Assembly: GCF_002979555.1 (NCBI RefSeq)
Contig: NZ_PCOZ01000003.1
Location: forward strand, 248,001-312,000
Length of the DNA: 64,000 nucleotides
Direction: 5' to 3'
From: Pseudomonas sp. MYb60
GTDB taxonomy: Bacteria; Pseudomonadota; Gammaproteobacteria; Pseudomonadales; Pseudomonadaceae
Shown here: piece after piece, positions 56,237-64,000 of the stretch
Layout: each line of letters opens with the position of its first letter
Numbering within the stretch: the stretch's first letter is position 1
Translations under genes and position numbers: made by a program
Notes under the pieces: model-generated
Seen by the model: only the letters and a program-made list of their open reading frames with translations
Databases searched by the model: none
What the model was told of the DNA's origin: nothing

Positions 56237-57238
56237 ATGTCTCTGTTCCGCGCTTTTTGTACCGCTGGCTTGTTCACAGCCAGCGTCACCCCTGTGCTGG
56301 CCGCCAGCTACGGCCCCGAACTGCAGGGCTTCGCATACCCCTATCCGCTGAAGCATTTTGAATTCACATCCCAGGGTGAAACGTTGCAGATGGGCTATAT
56401 GGACGTCCCGCCCAGCGGTCAGGCCAACGGCCGCAGCGTGGTGCTGATGCACGGCAAGAACTTCTGCGGCGCCACCTGGGAGGGTTCGATCAAAGCGCTC
56501 ACCGAGGCCGGCTACCGCGTGATTGCACCGGACCAGATCGGCTTCTGCAGCTCCAGCAAGCCTGAGCATTACCAGTACAGCTTCCAGCAGCTGGCAACCA
56601 ACACCCACCAGTTGCTGGAAAAACTTGGTGTCCAAAAGGCCACGCTCCTAGGCCACTCCACCGGCGGCATGCTCGCCACCCGTTACGCCCTGATGTACCC
56701 GGCACAAACCGAGCAACTTGCGCTGGTCAACCCTATCGGTCTGGAAGACTGGAAGGCGTTGGGTGTGCCCTCCCTCACCGTCGACCAATGGTATGCGCGT
56801 GAACTGAAGGTGAATGCCGACGGGATCCGCAAATACCAGCTCAATACCTATTACGTCGGGCGCTGGAAGCCGGAGTACGAGCGCTGGGTGGACATGTACG
56901 CGGGCCTCAGCAACGGCCCGGGCCATAAACGGGTCGCCTGGAACTCAGCGTTGATTTACGACATGATCTTCACCCAGCCGGTCTACTACGAGTTCAAGCA
57001 CCTGCCAATGCCGACGCTGCTGTTGATCGGTACGTCCGATAACACGGCCATCGGCAAAGACCTCGCGCCGCCCGCCGTGAAGGCGAAGCTGGGCGACTAT
57101 CAGGTGCTGGGCAAACACGTGGCCAAACTGATTCCGCACGCCACCCTGGTGGAATTCCCGGGATTGGGGCATGCGCCGCAGATGGAAGAACCGGCCAAGT
57201 TTCACCAAGCGCTGTTACAGGGCCTGAACGCCCTTTAG
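56237..57238 (+). CDS. exported alpha/beta hydrolase
   Basis: 333 residues. Signal peptide of about 22 residues (ends VLAA), then alpha/beta hydrolase core with nucleophile S141 in LLGHSTGGMLATRYALMYP, the HGKNFCG oxyanion strand, acid Asp in LLIGTSDNTA and His in FPGLGHAPQME. GGAGCC precedes the ATG. Probable periplasmic esterase or lactonase; substrate unknown. Confidence 0.87.
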   Translation: MSLFRAFCTAGLFTASVTPVLAASYGPELQGFAYPYPLKHFEFTSQGETLQMGYMDVPPSGQANGRSVVLMHGKNFCGATWEGSIKALTEAGYRVIAPDQIGFCSSSKPEHYQYSFQQLATNTHQLLEKLGVQKATLLGHSTGGMLATRYALMYPAQTEQLALVNPIGLEDWKALGVPSLTVDQWYARELKVNADGIRKYQLNTYYVGRWKPEYERWVDMYAGLSNGPGHKRVAWNSALIYDMIFTQPVYYEFKHLPMPTLLLIGTSDNTAIGKDLAPPAVKAKLGDYQVLGKHVAKLIPHATLVEFPGLGHAPQMEEPAKFHQALLQGLNAL

Positions 57239-57264
57239 TCCAACCCTTTTTGAGGTTCGCGTGA

Positions 57265-58218
57265 ATGTCGGTACAGATTGCAGTCATCGATGATTGGCAG
57301 CGGGTGGCGCGTGGCGTGGTGGACTGGTCAGCCCTGGAGGCTGTCGGCCAGTTGCATTTCCTGCACGATTACCCGGCGGGTACCGCGACGATGATCGAGC
57401 GTTTGCGCGAGTTCGACGTGATTTGCGTGATGCGCGAGCGCTCCACGTTCGACAAGGCGCTGCTGCACGGTCTGCCCAAGCTCAAATTGCTGGTGACCGG
57501 CGGCATGCGCAATGCCGCCATCGACATTCCCGCCGCGAAGGCCCTGGGCATCCAAGTGTGCGGTACCGACAGCTACAAACAGGCCGCACCGGAACTTACC
57601 TGGGCGTTGATCATGGCGTCCACCCGCGACCTGCTGGCGCAAGCCAACTCCCTGAGAGCGGGCGGATGGCAGATCGGCCTCGGCGGCGACCTGCATGGCA
57701 AGACCCTGGGCATTCTGGGACTGGGCAGCATCGGCCAAAAGGTTGCACAGTTCGCCCACGTGTTTGGCATGCGGGTGATCGCCTGGAGTGAAAACCTCAC
57801 GCCGGAGCGCGCCGCCGAAACCGGCGTGACCTGGGTCAGCAAGCGGGCACTGTTCGAACAGTCCGACATTCTTACCGTGCACCTGGTGCTCAGCGAGCGC
57901 AGTCGCGGGCTGGTGGATGCCGAGGCGCTGAGCTGGATGAAACCTACGGCGCGCCTGGTCAATACGGCAAGGGGGCCAATCGTGGACGAGCAAGCCTTGG
58001 TACAGGCACTGGAGAACGGTCGCCTGGCCGGCGCGGCCCTGGATGTGTTTGCCGAGGAGCCGTTGCCGCTGGATCACCCGTTCCGACGCCTGCCCAATGT
58101 GCTGGCGACCCCGCACGTAGGCTATGTGAGCGAGCAGAATTACCGGCAGTTCTACCAGCAGATGCTCGAAGACATCGTGGCCTGGTCGAACGGCGCGCCC
58201 ATTCGCGTGCTGGGCTAA
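57265..58218 (+). CDS. D-2-hydroxyacid dehydrogenase family protein
   Basis: 317 residues. Rossmann motif GILGLGSIGQKVAQFA (about 147-162), catalytic Arg in LVNTARGPIVDE, Glu in DVFAEEPL and His in LATPHVGYV. NAD(P)-linked reduction of 2-oxo acids; the exact substrate is not clear. It follows the hydrolase by 26 bases on the same strand, so the two may be cotranscribed. Confidence 0.88.
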   Translation: MSVQIAVIDDWQRVARGVVDWSALEAVGQLHFLHDYPAGTATMIERLREFDVICVMRERSTFDKALLHGLPKLKLLVTGGMRNAAIDIPAAKALGIQVCGTDSYKQAAPELTWALIMASTRDLLAQANSLRAGGWQIGLGGDLHGKTLGILGLGSIGQKVAQFAHVFGMRVIAWSENLTPERAAETGVTWVSKRALFEQSDILTVHLVLSERSRGLVDAEALSWMKPTARLVNTARGPIVDEQALVQALENGRLAGAALDVFAEEPLPLDHPFRRLPNVLATPHVGYVSEQNYRQFYQQMLEDIVAWSNGAPIRVLG

Positions 58219-58244
58219 TGCACCAAACCGGGGCGAACGCCTTC

Positions 58245-58318
58245 TTGTGGCGGGGGAGCCTGCTCCCCTTGGGCTGCGCATCAGACCTGTTTTGGGGCCG
58301 CTACCGGCCCCAGCCGGA
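58245..58318. repeat. REP-like element downstream of the dehydrogenase
   Basis: TTGTGGCGGGGGAGCCTGCTCCCCTTGGGCTGCGC followed by GGGGCCG-CTAC-CGGCCCC: the two-hairpin REP form seen all over P. fluorescens-group genomes. It probably terminates the preceding transcript. Confidence 0.75.
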
Positions 58319-58424
58319 GCAAGCACCTTGCCCACACGCAAGCAGCAACGTTTAGCGATTTGCCAGAGCTGCATAAGGTTACAAGTTTTTTGTCCTACAA
58401 AATCCTCTCACAAACCCTACAGGC

Positions 58425-58442
58425 TCTAGGATCTGTCCTAGA
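58425..58442. promoter_or_regulatory. possible enhancer-binding site upstream of glgA
   Basis: TCTAGGA-TCTG-TCCTAGA, a perfect 7-bp dyad about 150 bases before the sigma-54 promoter, at the distance where activators of sigma-54 polymerase usually bind. The protein is unknown. Confidence 0.4.
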
Positions 58443-58593
58443 CTCATGACCGATGGGTCCGATCCAAAACAAAAACCCCGCAAAAAATCTAAACTTTACA
58501 ACCCTGCCGTAGGTCCAGTTTTAAGGTAAGGCATGCGCCGGTATATGACGGCAAATGCCCGTCCATCCAATCTTTTTTCGCAATCCGTGCAAC

Positions 58594-58609
58594 TGGCATA
58601 CGCCTTGCC
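58594..58609 (+). promoter_or_regulatory. sigma-54 (RpoN) promoter for glgA operon
   Basis: TGGCATACGCCTTGCC matches TGGCAC-N5-TTGC. The invariant GG (58595-58596) and GC (58607-58608) are exactly ten bases apart. Transcription would start near 58620, about 80 bases before the glgA ATG. A TGACCGCA-GGA-TGCGGTCA hairpin (58633-58651) would lie in the leader. Confidence 0.7.
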
Positions 58610-58702
58610 AGTTTGTACAGTGCTTGTGCGCCTGACCGCAGGATGCGGTCATCGGAGCTGGTGGCAGCGGGCCATCAGCCTACCAATATGTGGGAGAGAA
58701 TT

Positions 58703-60259
58703 ATGATCAGTGCCGCAGTAGATACTCAGGGAGAGCGCTTCAGTCAGCCGGTAGGGGGTCCGACCTCGTTGGCCGACCTGCCGAACACTGTGCGGCCGAT
58801 CGTGAGTCAGAACCCAAATCGCAAAAAAGTGCTGTTTGTCACATCGGAATTTGCCGATCTGGTCAAAACCGGCGGCCTTGGCGACGTTTCCGCTGCCCTG
58901 CCCCGCGCCATGGCGCACTTGCACGATGTGCGGGTATTGATCCCCGGGTACCCGCAGGTCATGGAAAGCGACAACCCGATCCACATCATTGGTGAGCTGG
59001 GTGGCCACGCGGCGCTGCCGCCGTGCAAGATCGGACGCATGGACCTCAAGGACGGCCTGGTCATCTATGTACTGATCTGCCCCGAGCTCTACGAGCGTGA
59101 AGGTACCCCCTACGGCGCCAACAATGGCCGCGACTGGCCGGATAACCATATCCGTTTCGCCCGGCTGGGTTTGGCGGCCGCCGACATCGCTGCGAACCTG
59201 GCGCAGATTCACTGGTGCCCGGACCTGGTGCACGCCCACGACTGGCCCGCCGGCCTGGCGCCGGCCTATATGCACTGGCGTGGGTCACGCACCCCGACGC
59301 TGTTCACCATTCATAACCTGGCCTATCAAGGCGTGGTCAGCCTGGCCTCCACGCCGGAGCTGGGAATCCCGCCCCACGCCCTGCAACAGGAGGGCATGGA
59401 GTTCTACGGCAAAATGTCGTTCCTCAAGGCCGGTATGGCGTATTCGAGCCACATCACCACGGTGAGCGCCACCTACGCCCAGGAAATCACCACCCCCGAA
59501 TTCGGCTGCGGCCTGGATGGCTTCCTTGCCAGCAAGACCCAGCAGGGTCTGCTCAGCGGTATTCCGAACGGCATCGATGAAAGCTGGGAAACCTCCACCG
59601 ATACGCACCTGCAACACAACTTCAATATTGGCGACTGGGACGGCAAGGCGATCAACGCCGGGCACGTGCGTGAACTGTTCGGCCTGGATGCGTCCAAGGG
59701 CCCGCTGTTCGCCGTAGTCTCGCGCCTGGTCTACCAGAAAGGCCTGGACCTCACTGAAGCGGTGGCCAGCTTTATTGTCGAGAACGGCGGCCAGATCGCG
59801 ATCATCGGCCGTGGCGAGCCGGAAGAAGAGCAGGCCATGCGCGAGTTGGCCCTGCGCTTCCCGGGTCAGGTGGGTGTACGGATCGGCTTCAACGAAACCG
59901 ACGCGCGCCGCATGTTCGCCGGCAGCGATTTCCTGCTGATGCCATCGCGCTACGAGCCGTGCGGCCTCAGCCAGATGTATGCCCAGCGCTTCGGCTCGTT
60001 GCCCGTTGCCCGGAATACGGGTGGCCTGGCGGACACCATCGAGAACGGCGTCACTGGCTTCCTGTTCAATGAATCCACCGTCGAGAGTTACGAAGAAGCC
60101 CTGAGCCGCGCCTTCAAGGTGTTCGCCTTTCCCGCCCTGCTCAACGCCATGCGTTGCCGCGCCATGACCCAGCCCTTCAACTGGTGTCAGGCGGTGGAAC
60201 CCTACGCCGAACTGTACGAACAACTTGTGGCCAAGGCCCTGGGGAAATCCGCTAAATAA
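58703..60259 (+). CDS. glgA: glycogen synthase
   Basis: 518-residue GT5 enzyme. ADP-glucose-binding start KVLFVTSEFADLVKTGGLGDV (about 42-62) with KTGGL, HAHDWPAGL, and the C-terminal PSRYEPCGLSQMYAQRFGSLPVARNTGGLADTI block with the catalytic glutamate region. GGGAGAG precedes the ATG. The N-terminus has about 40 extra residues before the usual start. First gene of glgA-treZ-malQ, behind a sigma-54 promoter. Confidence 0.93.
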   Translation: MISAAVDTQGERFSQPVGGPTSLADLPNTVRPIVSQNPNRKKVLFVTSEFADLVKTGGLGDVSAALPRAMAHLHDVRVLIPGYPQVMESDNPIHIIGELGGHAALPPCKIGRMDLKDGLVIYVLICPELYEREGTPYGANNGRDWPDNHIRFARLGLAAADIAANLAQIHWCPDLVHAHDWPAGLAPAYMHWRGSRTPTLFTIHNLAYQGVVSLASTPELGIPPHALQQEGMEFYGKMSFLKAGMAYSSHITTVSATYAQEITTPEFGCGLDGFLASKTQQGLLSGIPNGIDESWETSTDTHLQHNFNIGDWDGKAINAGHVRELFGLDASKGPLFAVVSRLVYQKGLDLTEAVASFIVENGGQIAIIGRGEPEEEQAMRELALRFPGQVGVRIGFNETDARRMFAGSDFLLMPSRYEPCGLSQMYAQRFGSLPVARNTGGLADTIENGVTGFLFNESTVESYEEALSRAFKVFAFPALLNAMRCRAMTQPFNWCQAVEPYAELYEQLVAKALGKSAK

Positions 60260-60278
60260 TCAAGGGAGGTTTTTGTAG

Positions 60279-62024
60279 ATGCCGTCACGGACTCTGGAAA
60301 CCTGGCCCCACGGCGCAATTATGCTGGACGCGCAACACACGCGTTTTGCCCTGTGGGCGCCAGACGCGTATTACGTCAGCGTTGAATTGGAACACCGCAA
60401 GCCCGTAGCCATGCTGCCCCAGGCAGACGGCTGGTTCGAAACTGAAATAGCGTGCCCGGCGGGCACGCTCTACCGCTTCAATATCGACGGGGAACGGGAT
60501 GTCCCCGATCCGGCGTCCCGGGCCCAGGCCTCGGACGTGCATGGCTGGAGCCTGGTAGTCGACCCGCTCGCCTATCAATGGCGACACAGCCATTGGCAAG
60601 GCCGCCCGTGGCACGAGGCGGTGATCTACGAACTGCATGTCGGCGCCATGGGCGGTTATGCCGGCGTCGAGAAACACCTGCCACGCCTGGCTGAGCTCGG
60701 CATCACCGCCATCGAATTCATGCCCTTGGCGCAATTTCCCGGTGAACGCAACTGGGGCTACGACGGGGTCTTGCCCTACGCACCCCACTCCTCCTACGGC
60801 ACGCCTGAACAGCTCAAGCACCTGATCGACAGCGCTCACGAGCATGGCCTGGCGGTGATCCTCGACGTGGTCTACAACCACTTCGGCCCGGACGGCAACT
60901 ACCTCGGCCAGTACGCCCAGGGTTTCTTCCGTGAAGACGTGCACACCCCGTGGGGTGCTGGCATTGACTTCGATCGCCGTGAAGTGCGGGATTTCTTCCT
61001 CGACAACGCACTGATGTGGCTGCTGGAGTACCGCTTTGACGGCCTGCGCATGGACGCCGTGCACGCCATCGACAACCCGGGGTTCCTCAAGGAGCTGGCG
61101 CAACGCGTGCGCGAACAAGTGAACACGGGACGCCACGTCTGGCTGGTGCTGGAGAATGAATTCAACCAGGCCAACCTGCTGGAACAGGATTTCGATGCCC
61201 AGTGGAATGACGACGGCCACAACGCGTTGCATGTATTGCTCACCGGTGAATCCGACGCGTACTACAGCGACTTCGCCAAAGACACCACCGCCAAATTGGC
61301 ACGCTGCCTGAGTGAAGGCTTCATCTATCAGGGCGATATCACCCGACATGGCCATACCCGCGGCGAGCCCAGCGGCCACCTGCCGCCGAGCGCCTTTGTG
61401 CTGTTTTTGCAGAACCACGACCAGATCGGCAACCGTGCGCTGGGCGAGCGCCTGCATCAGCTGTGTTCGCCTCAGGCACTGGAGGCCGCGACCACGTTGT
61501 TGCTGATGTCACCGATGATCCCGTTGATGTTCATGGGCGATGAAGTCAATGCCAGCGAGCCGTTCCTGTTCTTCACCGACCACCACGGCGAGCTGGCTGA
61601 GGCGGTGCGTGAAGGTCGGCGCAGTGAGTTCGCCGACTTCGCCGCGTTCCAGGACCCCGAGCGCCGCGAACGCATCCCGGACCCCAACGCGCCAGCGACC
61701 TTCGAACACTCGAGCCCTGCGTTTACCGATCATCCGCATAGCCGGCTGTATCGCCAATTGCTCAGCCTGCGCCACCGCCATCTGGTGCCGCACTTGCCCG
61801 GCAGTCTCGCGCTGGGCGCCCAGGTGCTGGCCGACGGTGCGGTGTCCGCGCGCTGGCGCCTGGGCGATGGCAGCCTGCTGCAGATCGACCTGAACCTGGG
61901 TGCTACCGCCCTCGATCTTCCCGCCAGCGCCCACGTCCTGTTCCAAACGCCTGCCGAACAAGGTGCGCAACTGCCGCCTTTCAGCGCACGCGTCACCCTA
62001 TCCCCTGTTGGAGAGCAACCTTGA
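60279..62024 (+). CDS. treZ: malto-oligosyltrehalose trehalohydrolase
   Basis: 581 residues. N-terminal CBM48-like domain (FALWAPDAYYVSVEL), GH13 barrel with VIYELHVGAM, DVVYNHFGPDGNYL, nucleophile Asp in GLRMDAVHAID, acid Glu in LVLENEFN and LQNHDQIGN. It releases trehalose from maltooligosyl-trehalose made by TreY. In related genomes treY follows malQ, just beyond this window. AAGGGAGG lies before the ATG. Confidence 0.93.
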   Translation: MPSRTLETWPHGAIMLDAQHTRFALWAPDAYYVSVELEHRKPVAMLPQADGWFETEIACPAGTLYRFNIDGERDVPDPASRAQASDVHGWSLVVDPLAYQWRHSHWQGRPWHEAVIYELHVGAMGGYAGVEKHLPRLAELGITAIEFMPLAQFPGERNWGYDGVLPYAPHSSYGTPEQLKHLIDSAHEHGLAVILDVVYNHFGPDGNYLGQYAQGFFREDVHTPWGAGIDFDRREVRDFFLDNALMWLLEYRFDGLRMDAVHAIDNPGFLKELAQRVREQVNTGRHVWLVLENEFNQANLLEQDFDAQWNDDGHNALHVLLTGESDAYYSDFAKDTTAKLARCLSEGFIYQGDITRHGHTRGEPSGHLPPSAFVLFLQNHDQIGNRALGERLHQLCSPQALEAATTLLLMSPMIPLMFMGDEVNASEPFLFFTDHHGELAEAVREGRRSEFADFAAFQDPERRERIPDPNAPATFEHSSPAFTDHPHSRLYRQLLSLRHRHLVPHLPGSLALGAQVLADGAVSARWRLGDGSLLQIDLNLGATALDLPASAHVLFQTPAEQGAQLPPFSARVTLSPVGEQP

Positions 62025-64000
62025 GTGAAGCGAACCTGGAAATCCTCGCCAGCCGCGCGGGCCTGGCCGTTGACTGGATCGACGCCAACGGCCGCCCGCA
62101 ACGTGTAGCCCCCGACGCCCTGCGCGCCGTGCTCAAGGGCCTGGGCCACCCGGCCGACACTGATGAACAGATCAACATCAGCCTGCAGGAACTGGAACAG
62201 GCCCAACAAGACAAGCACCTGCCACAGCTGATGACCATCGACAGTGGCGACGGCCTGGACCTGGCCCGCTACTTCGAAGCCGACACCCTGTGCCGGGTCA
62301 GCCTTGAAGACGGCGAAACCCTGGAACTGCGCCTCGACGGCGATGCCGTGCTGCCCGGAGTGATTGCCCTGGGTTATCACCAGGTGCACATCGGCGACCA
62401 GACGTTCACCCTCGCCGTCGCCCCCACCCATTGCTACAGCGTCGCCGAAGCGGTCGGCAGCCAGCCCGCCCGCGCCTGGGGCCTCAGTGCCCAGCTCTAT
62501 GCCCTGCGCCGCCTCGGCGATGGCGGCTTCGGCGATACCTTGGCACTGGAACACCTGGCGCGCTCGGCCGCCGAACGCGGTGCCGATGCGCTGGCGATCA
62601 GCCCGATGCATGCGATGTTCAGTGCCGACACCGGTCGCTACAGCCCGTATTCGCCGTCCAGCCGGCTCTTTCTCAATAGCCTGTATGCCTCGCCGAGCTG
62701 CATCCTTGGCGAGCGCGAAGTGCGCAACGCCATCGAGGACCTGGGGCTCCAGGACGAGCTTCGCGATCTGGAACAAGTGGGCCTGATCGACTGGCCCGCT
62801 GCCGCCAAGGCCAAGCAACGCCTGCTTCGCGCGCTTTACGAAGACTTTCGCCGAGGCCAGCACCCGCAATACGCCGACTTCCTGAGCTTCCGCCAGGCCG
62901 GCGGTGAGGCCCTGGAAAACCACTGTCGCTTCGAAGCGGTGCAGGCCGAACGCGCCTTGGCCGGTGAAGACCTCGACTGGCGCCACTGGCCGCAAGAATG
63001 GCGTAGCCCGCAAAGCCCGGCACTGGTGCACTTTGCCGAAACCCACGCTGACGAGATCGGCTACTACGCCTTCGGCCAGTGGCTGATTGCTCGCTGCCTC
63101 GAACGTGCGCAACAAGCCGCGCGTGGCAGTGGCATGGGCGTCGGCTTGATCGCCGACCTGGCGGTGGGCGCCGACGGCGGTGGCAGCCAGGCCTGGAGCC
63201 GTCAGGATGAGCTGCTCGCCGACCTTACCGTGGGCGCGCCGCCGGATATTCTCAACCGTGCCGGCCAGGGTTGGGGGATTTCCGCGTTCTCGCCGGAAGG
63301 CCTCAAGCGCAATGGCTTTCGCGCCTTTATTGAAATGCTGCGGGCCAATTTTGCCCACGCCGGCGGCCTGCGTATCGACCACGTCATGGGCCTGCAACGC
63401 CTATGGGTAATCCCCATGGACGCCTCGCCCAAACAAGGCGCCTACCTGTATTACCCAGTGGATGACCTGCTGCGCTTGCTCGCGCTCGAATCCCACCGCC
63501 ACCAGGCCATCGTGCTTGGCGAAGACCTCGGTACCGTGCCTGACGGCCTGCGCGAAAAACTCAGCGGCCGCTCGATCCTGGGCATGCGCGTGTTGCTGTT
63601 CGAGCAAGGTCACGACGGTCACTTCAAACCGATCCTCGACTGGCCGGACAACGCCCTCGCCACCACCAGCACCCACGACTTGCCGACGCTCAACGGTTGG
63701 TGGCACAGCCGCGATATCGACTGGAATATCCAGCTGGGCCTGATCGATGCACCCACCGTGGAGCAATGGAGCGAACACCGCCTGCGCGAACGCCAGGCAC
63801 TGCGCCAGGCGTTGAGCCAGGACCCACAGAACTTTGTCGACGAAATCCGCAACGAGACCGACCATATGATCGACGCCAGTGTGCGTTACCTGGGCCACAC
63901 CCGTGCACCGCTGGTGTTGTTGCCGCTGGAAGACGCCCTCGGCGTCGAGGAGCAGGCCAACCTGCCCGGTACCATCGACACCCACCCCAACTGGCGCCGT
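62021..64000 (+). CDS. malQ: 4-alpha-glucanotransferase, truncated by window end
   Basis: 660 codons without a stop; the family is about 690, so only the end is missing. Starts with TTG at 62021 (GGAGAG upstream), overlapping the treZ stop by four bases. Blocks seen: RAWGLSAQLYALRR, GDGGFGDTLALEHLA, AISPMHAMFSADTGRYSPYSPSSRLFLN, GGLRIDHVMGLQRLW with the nucleophile Asp, and VLGEDLGTVPDGLR with the acid Glu. It rearranges maltodextrins for the trehalose/glycogen route. Confidence 0.92.
   Translation, partial: MSEANLEILASRAGLAVDWIDANGRPQRVAPDALRAVLKGLGHPADTDEQINISLQELEQAQQDKHLPQLMTIDSGDGLDLARYFEADTLCRVSLEDGETLELRLDGDAVLPGVIALGYHQVHIGDQTFTLAVAPTHCYSVAEAVGSQPARAWGLSAQLYALRRLGDGGFGDTLALEHLARSAAERGADALAISPMHAMFSADTGRYSPYSPSSRLFLNSLYASPSCILGEREVRNAIEDLGLQDELRDLEQVGLIDWPAAAKAKQRLLRALYEDFRRGQHPQYADFLSFRQAGGEALENHCRFEAVQAERALAGEDLDWRHWPQEWRSPQSPALVHFAETHADEIGYYAFGQWLIARCLERAQQAARGSGMGVGLIADLAVGADGGGSQAWSRQDELLADLTVGAPPDILNRAGQGWGISAFSPEGLKRNGFRAFIEMLRANFAHAGGLRIDHVMGLQRLWVIPMDASPKQGAYLYYPVDDLLRLLALESHRHQAIVLGEDLGTVPDGLREKLSGRSILGMRVLLFEQGHDGHFKPILDWPDNALATTSTHDLPTLNGWWHSRDIDWNIQLGLIDAPTVEQWSEHRLRERQALRQALSQDPQNFVDEIRNETDHMIDASVRYLGHTRAPLVLLPLEDALGVEEQANLPGTIDTHPNWRR

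Noticed and set aside
61730..63397. Long minus-strand open frame (555 codons) opposite treZ and malQ
   Set aside because: No ribosome site or family features; the sense strand encodes recognisable TreZ and MalQ motifs.

Overview
The window is chromosomal DNA from a Pseudomonas of the fluorescens group. This rests on high GC with Pseudomonas codon use, a 762-residue PvdQ-type acylase, a DauR-like arginine-type regulator, a trehalose synthase of the P. stutzeri type, the glgA-treZ-malQ order, and REP-like hairpins typical of this group. Nearly all of it is intact housekeeping or catabolic sequence. Only the stretch around a tRNA-Leu (about 14.4-17.4 kb) looks like accessory DNA with gene debris.

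Layout. 0-3 kb: a lipoprotein, DUF1883, and the DNA alkylation repair pair alkB and ada (ada lacks three of its four N-terminal zinc cysteines). 3-8 kb: nitronate monooxygenase, the molybdate importer modABC behind a clear ModE operator, and topoisomerase IB. 8-13 kb: small envelope proteins, azlCD, and an arsRBC operon behind a perfect ArsR-type inverted repeat, followed by a LysE exporter. 13-17.4 kb: a DUF533 protein, a small zinc-ribbon-like protein, then tRNA-Leu(UAA) flanked by remnants of deoC, an IS66 transposase and a frameshifted higB toxin. 17.4-20.8 kb: a hybrid sensor kinase, a VOC protein and small proteins. 20.9-25.8 kb: a five-gene amino-acid-type catabolic operon (deacylase, periplasmic binding protein, ornithine-cyclodeaminase family enzyme, PLP enzyme, DauR-like regulator) with a strong palindromic operator in front.

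25.8-31.1 kb (minus strand): the high-affinity phosphate operon pstSCAB behind a Pho box. In place of phoU it continues into a Fic-fold-like protein lacking the catalytic histidine and a translationally coupled HAD phosphatase. 31-37.3 kb: ppk2, a trehalose synthase, and an EutH-type permease with a LuxR regulator and a short-chain dehydrogenase. 37.3-45.8 kb: a complete trans-4-hydroxyproline pathway (permease, epimerase, deaminase, semialdehyde dehydrogenase, D-hydroxyproline oxidoreductase) bracketed by two AraC-type regulators. 45.9-50.8 kb: a 27-residue membrane peptide, a LysE exporter, a likely intergenic sRNA, a glycine-rich lipoprotein, tRNA-Cys, pvdQ and a Fur-like small regulator. 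51-52.5 kb: a protein joining RTX-like repeats to an M91 (NleD/HopH1-type) zinc protease domain, a candidate secreted effector. 52.7-58.2 kb: a chemoreceptor and small metabolic genes. 58.7 kb to the end: glgA-treZ-malQ (glycogen/trehalose metabolism) with a well-formed sigma-54 promoter; malQ runs off the window.

The most unusual items are the RTX-M91 protein, the Fic-like/HAD pair in the phoU position, the DauR-type operon with its operator, the degenerate Ada metal site, the sigma-54 signal before glgA, and the cluster of broken genes at tRNA-Leu. All assignments come from reading the sequence; no database search was run.
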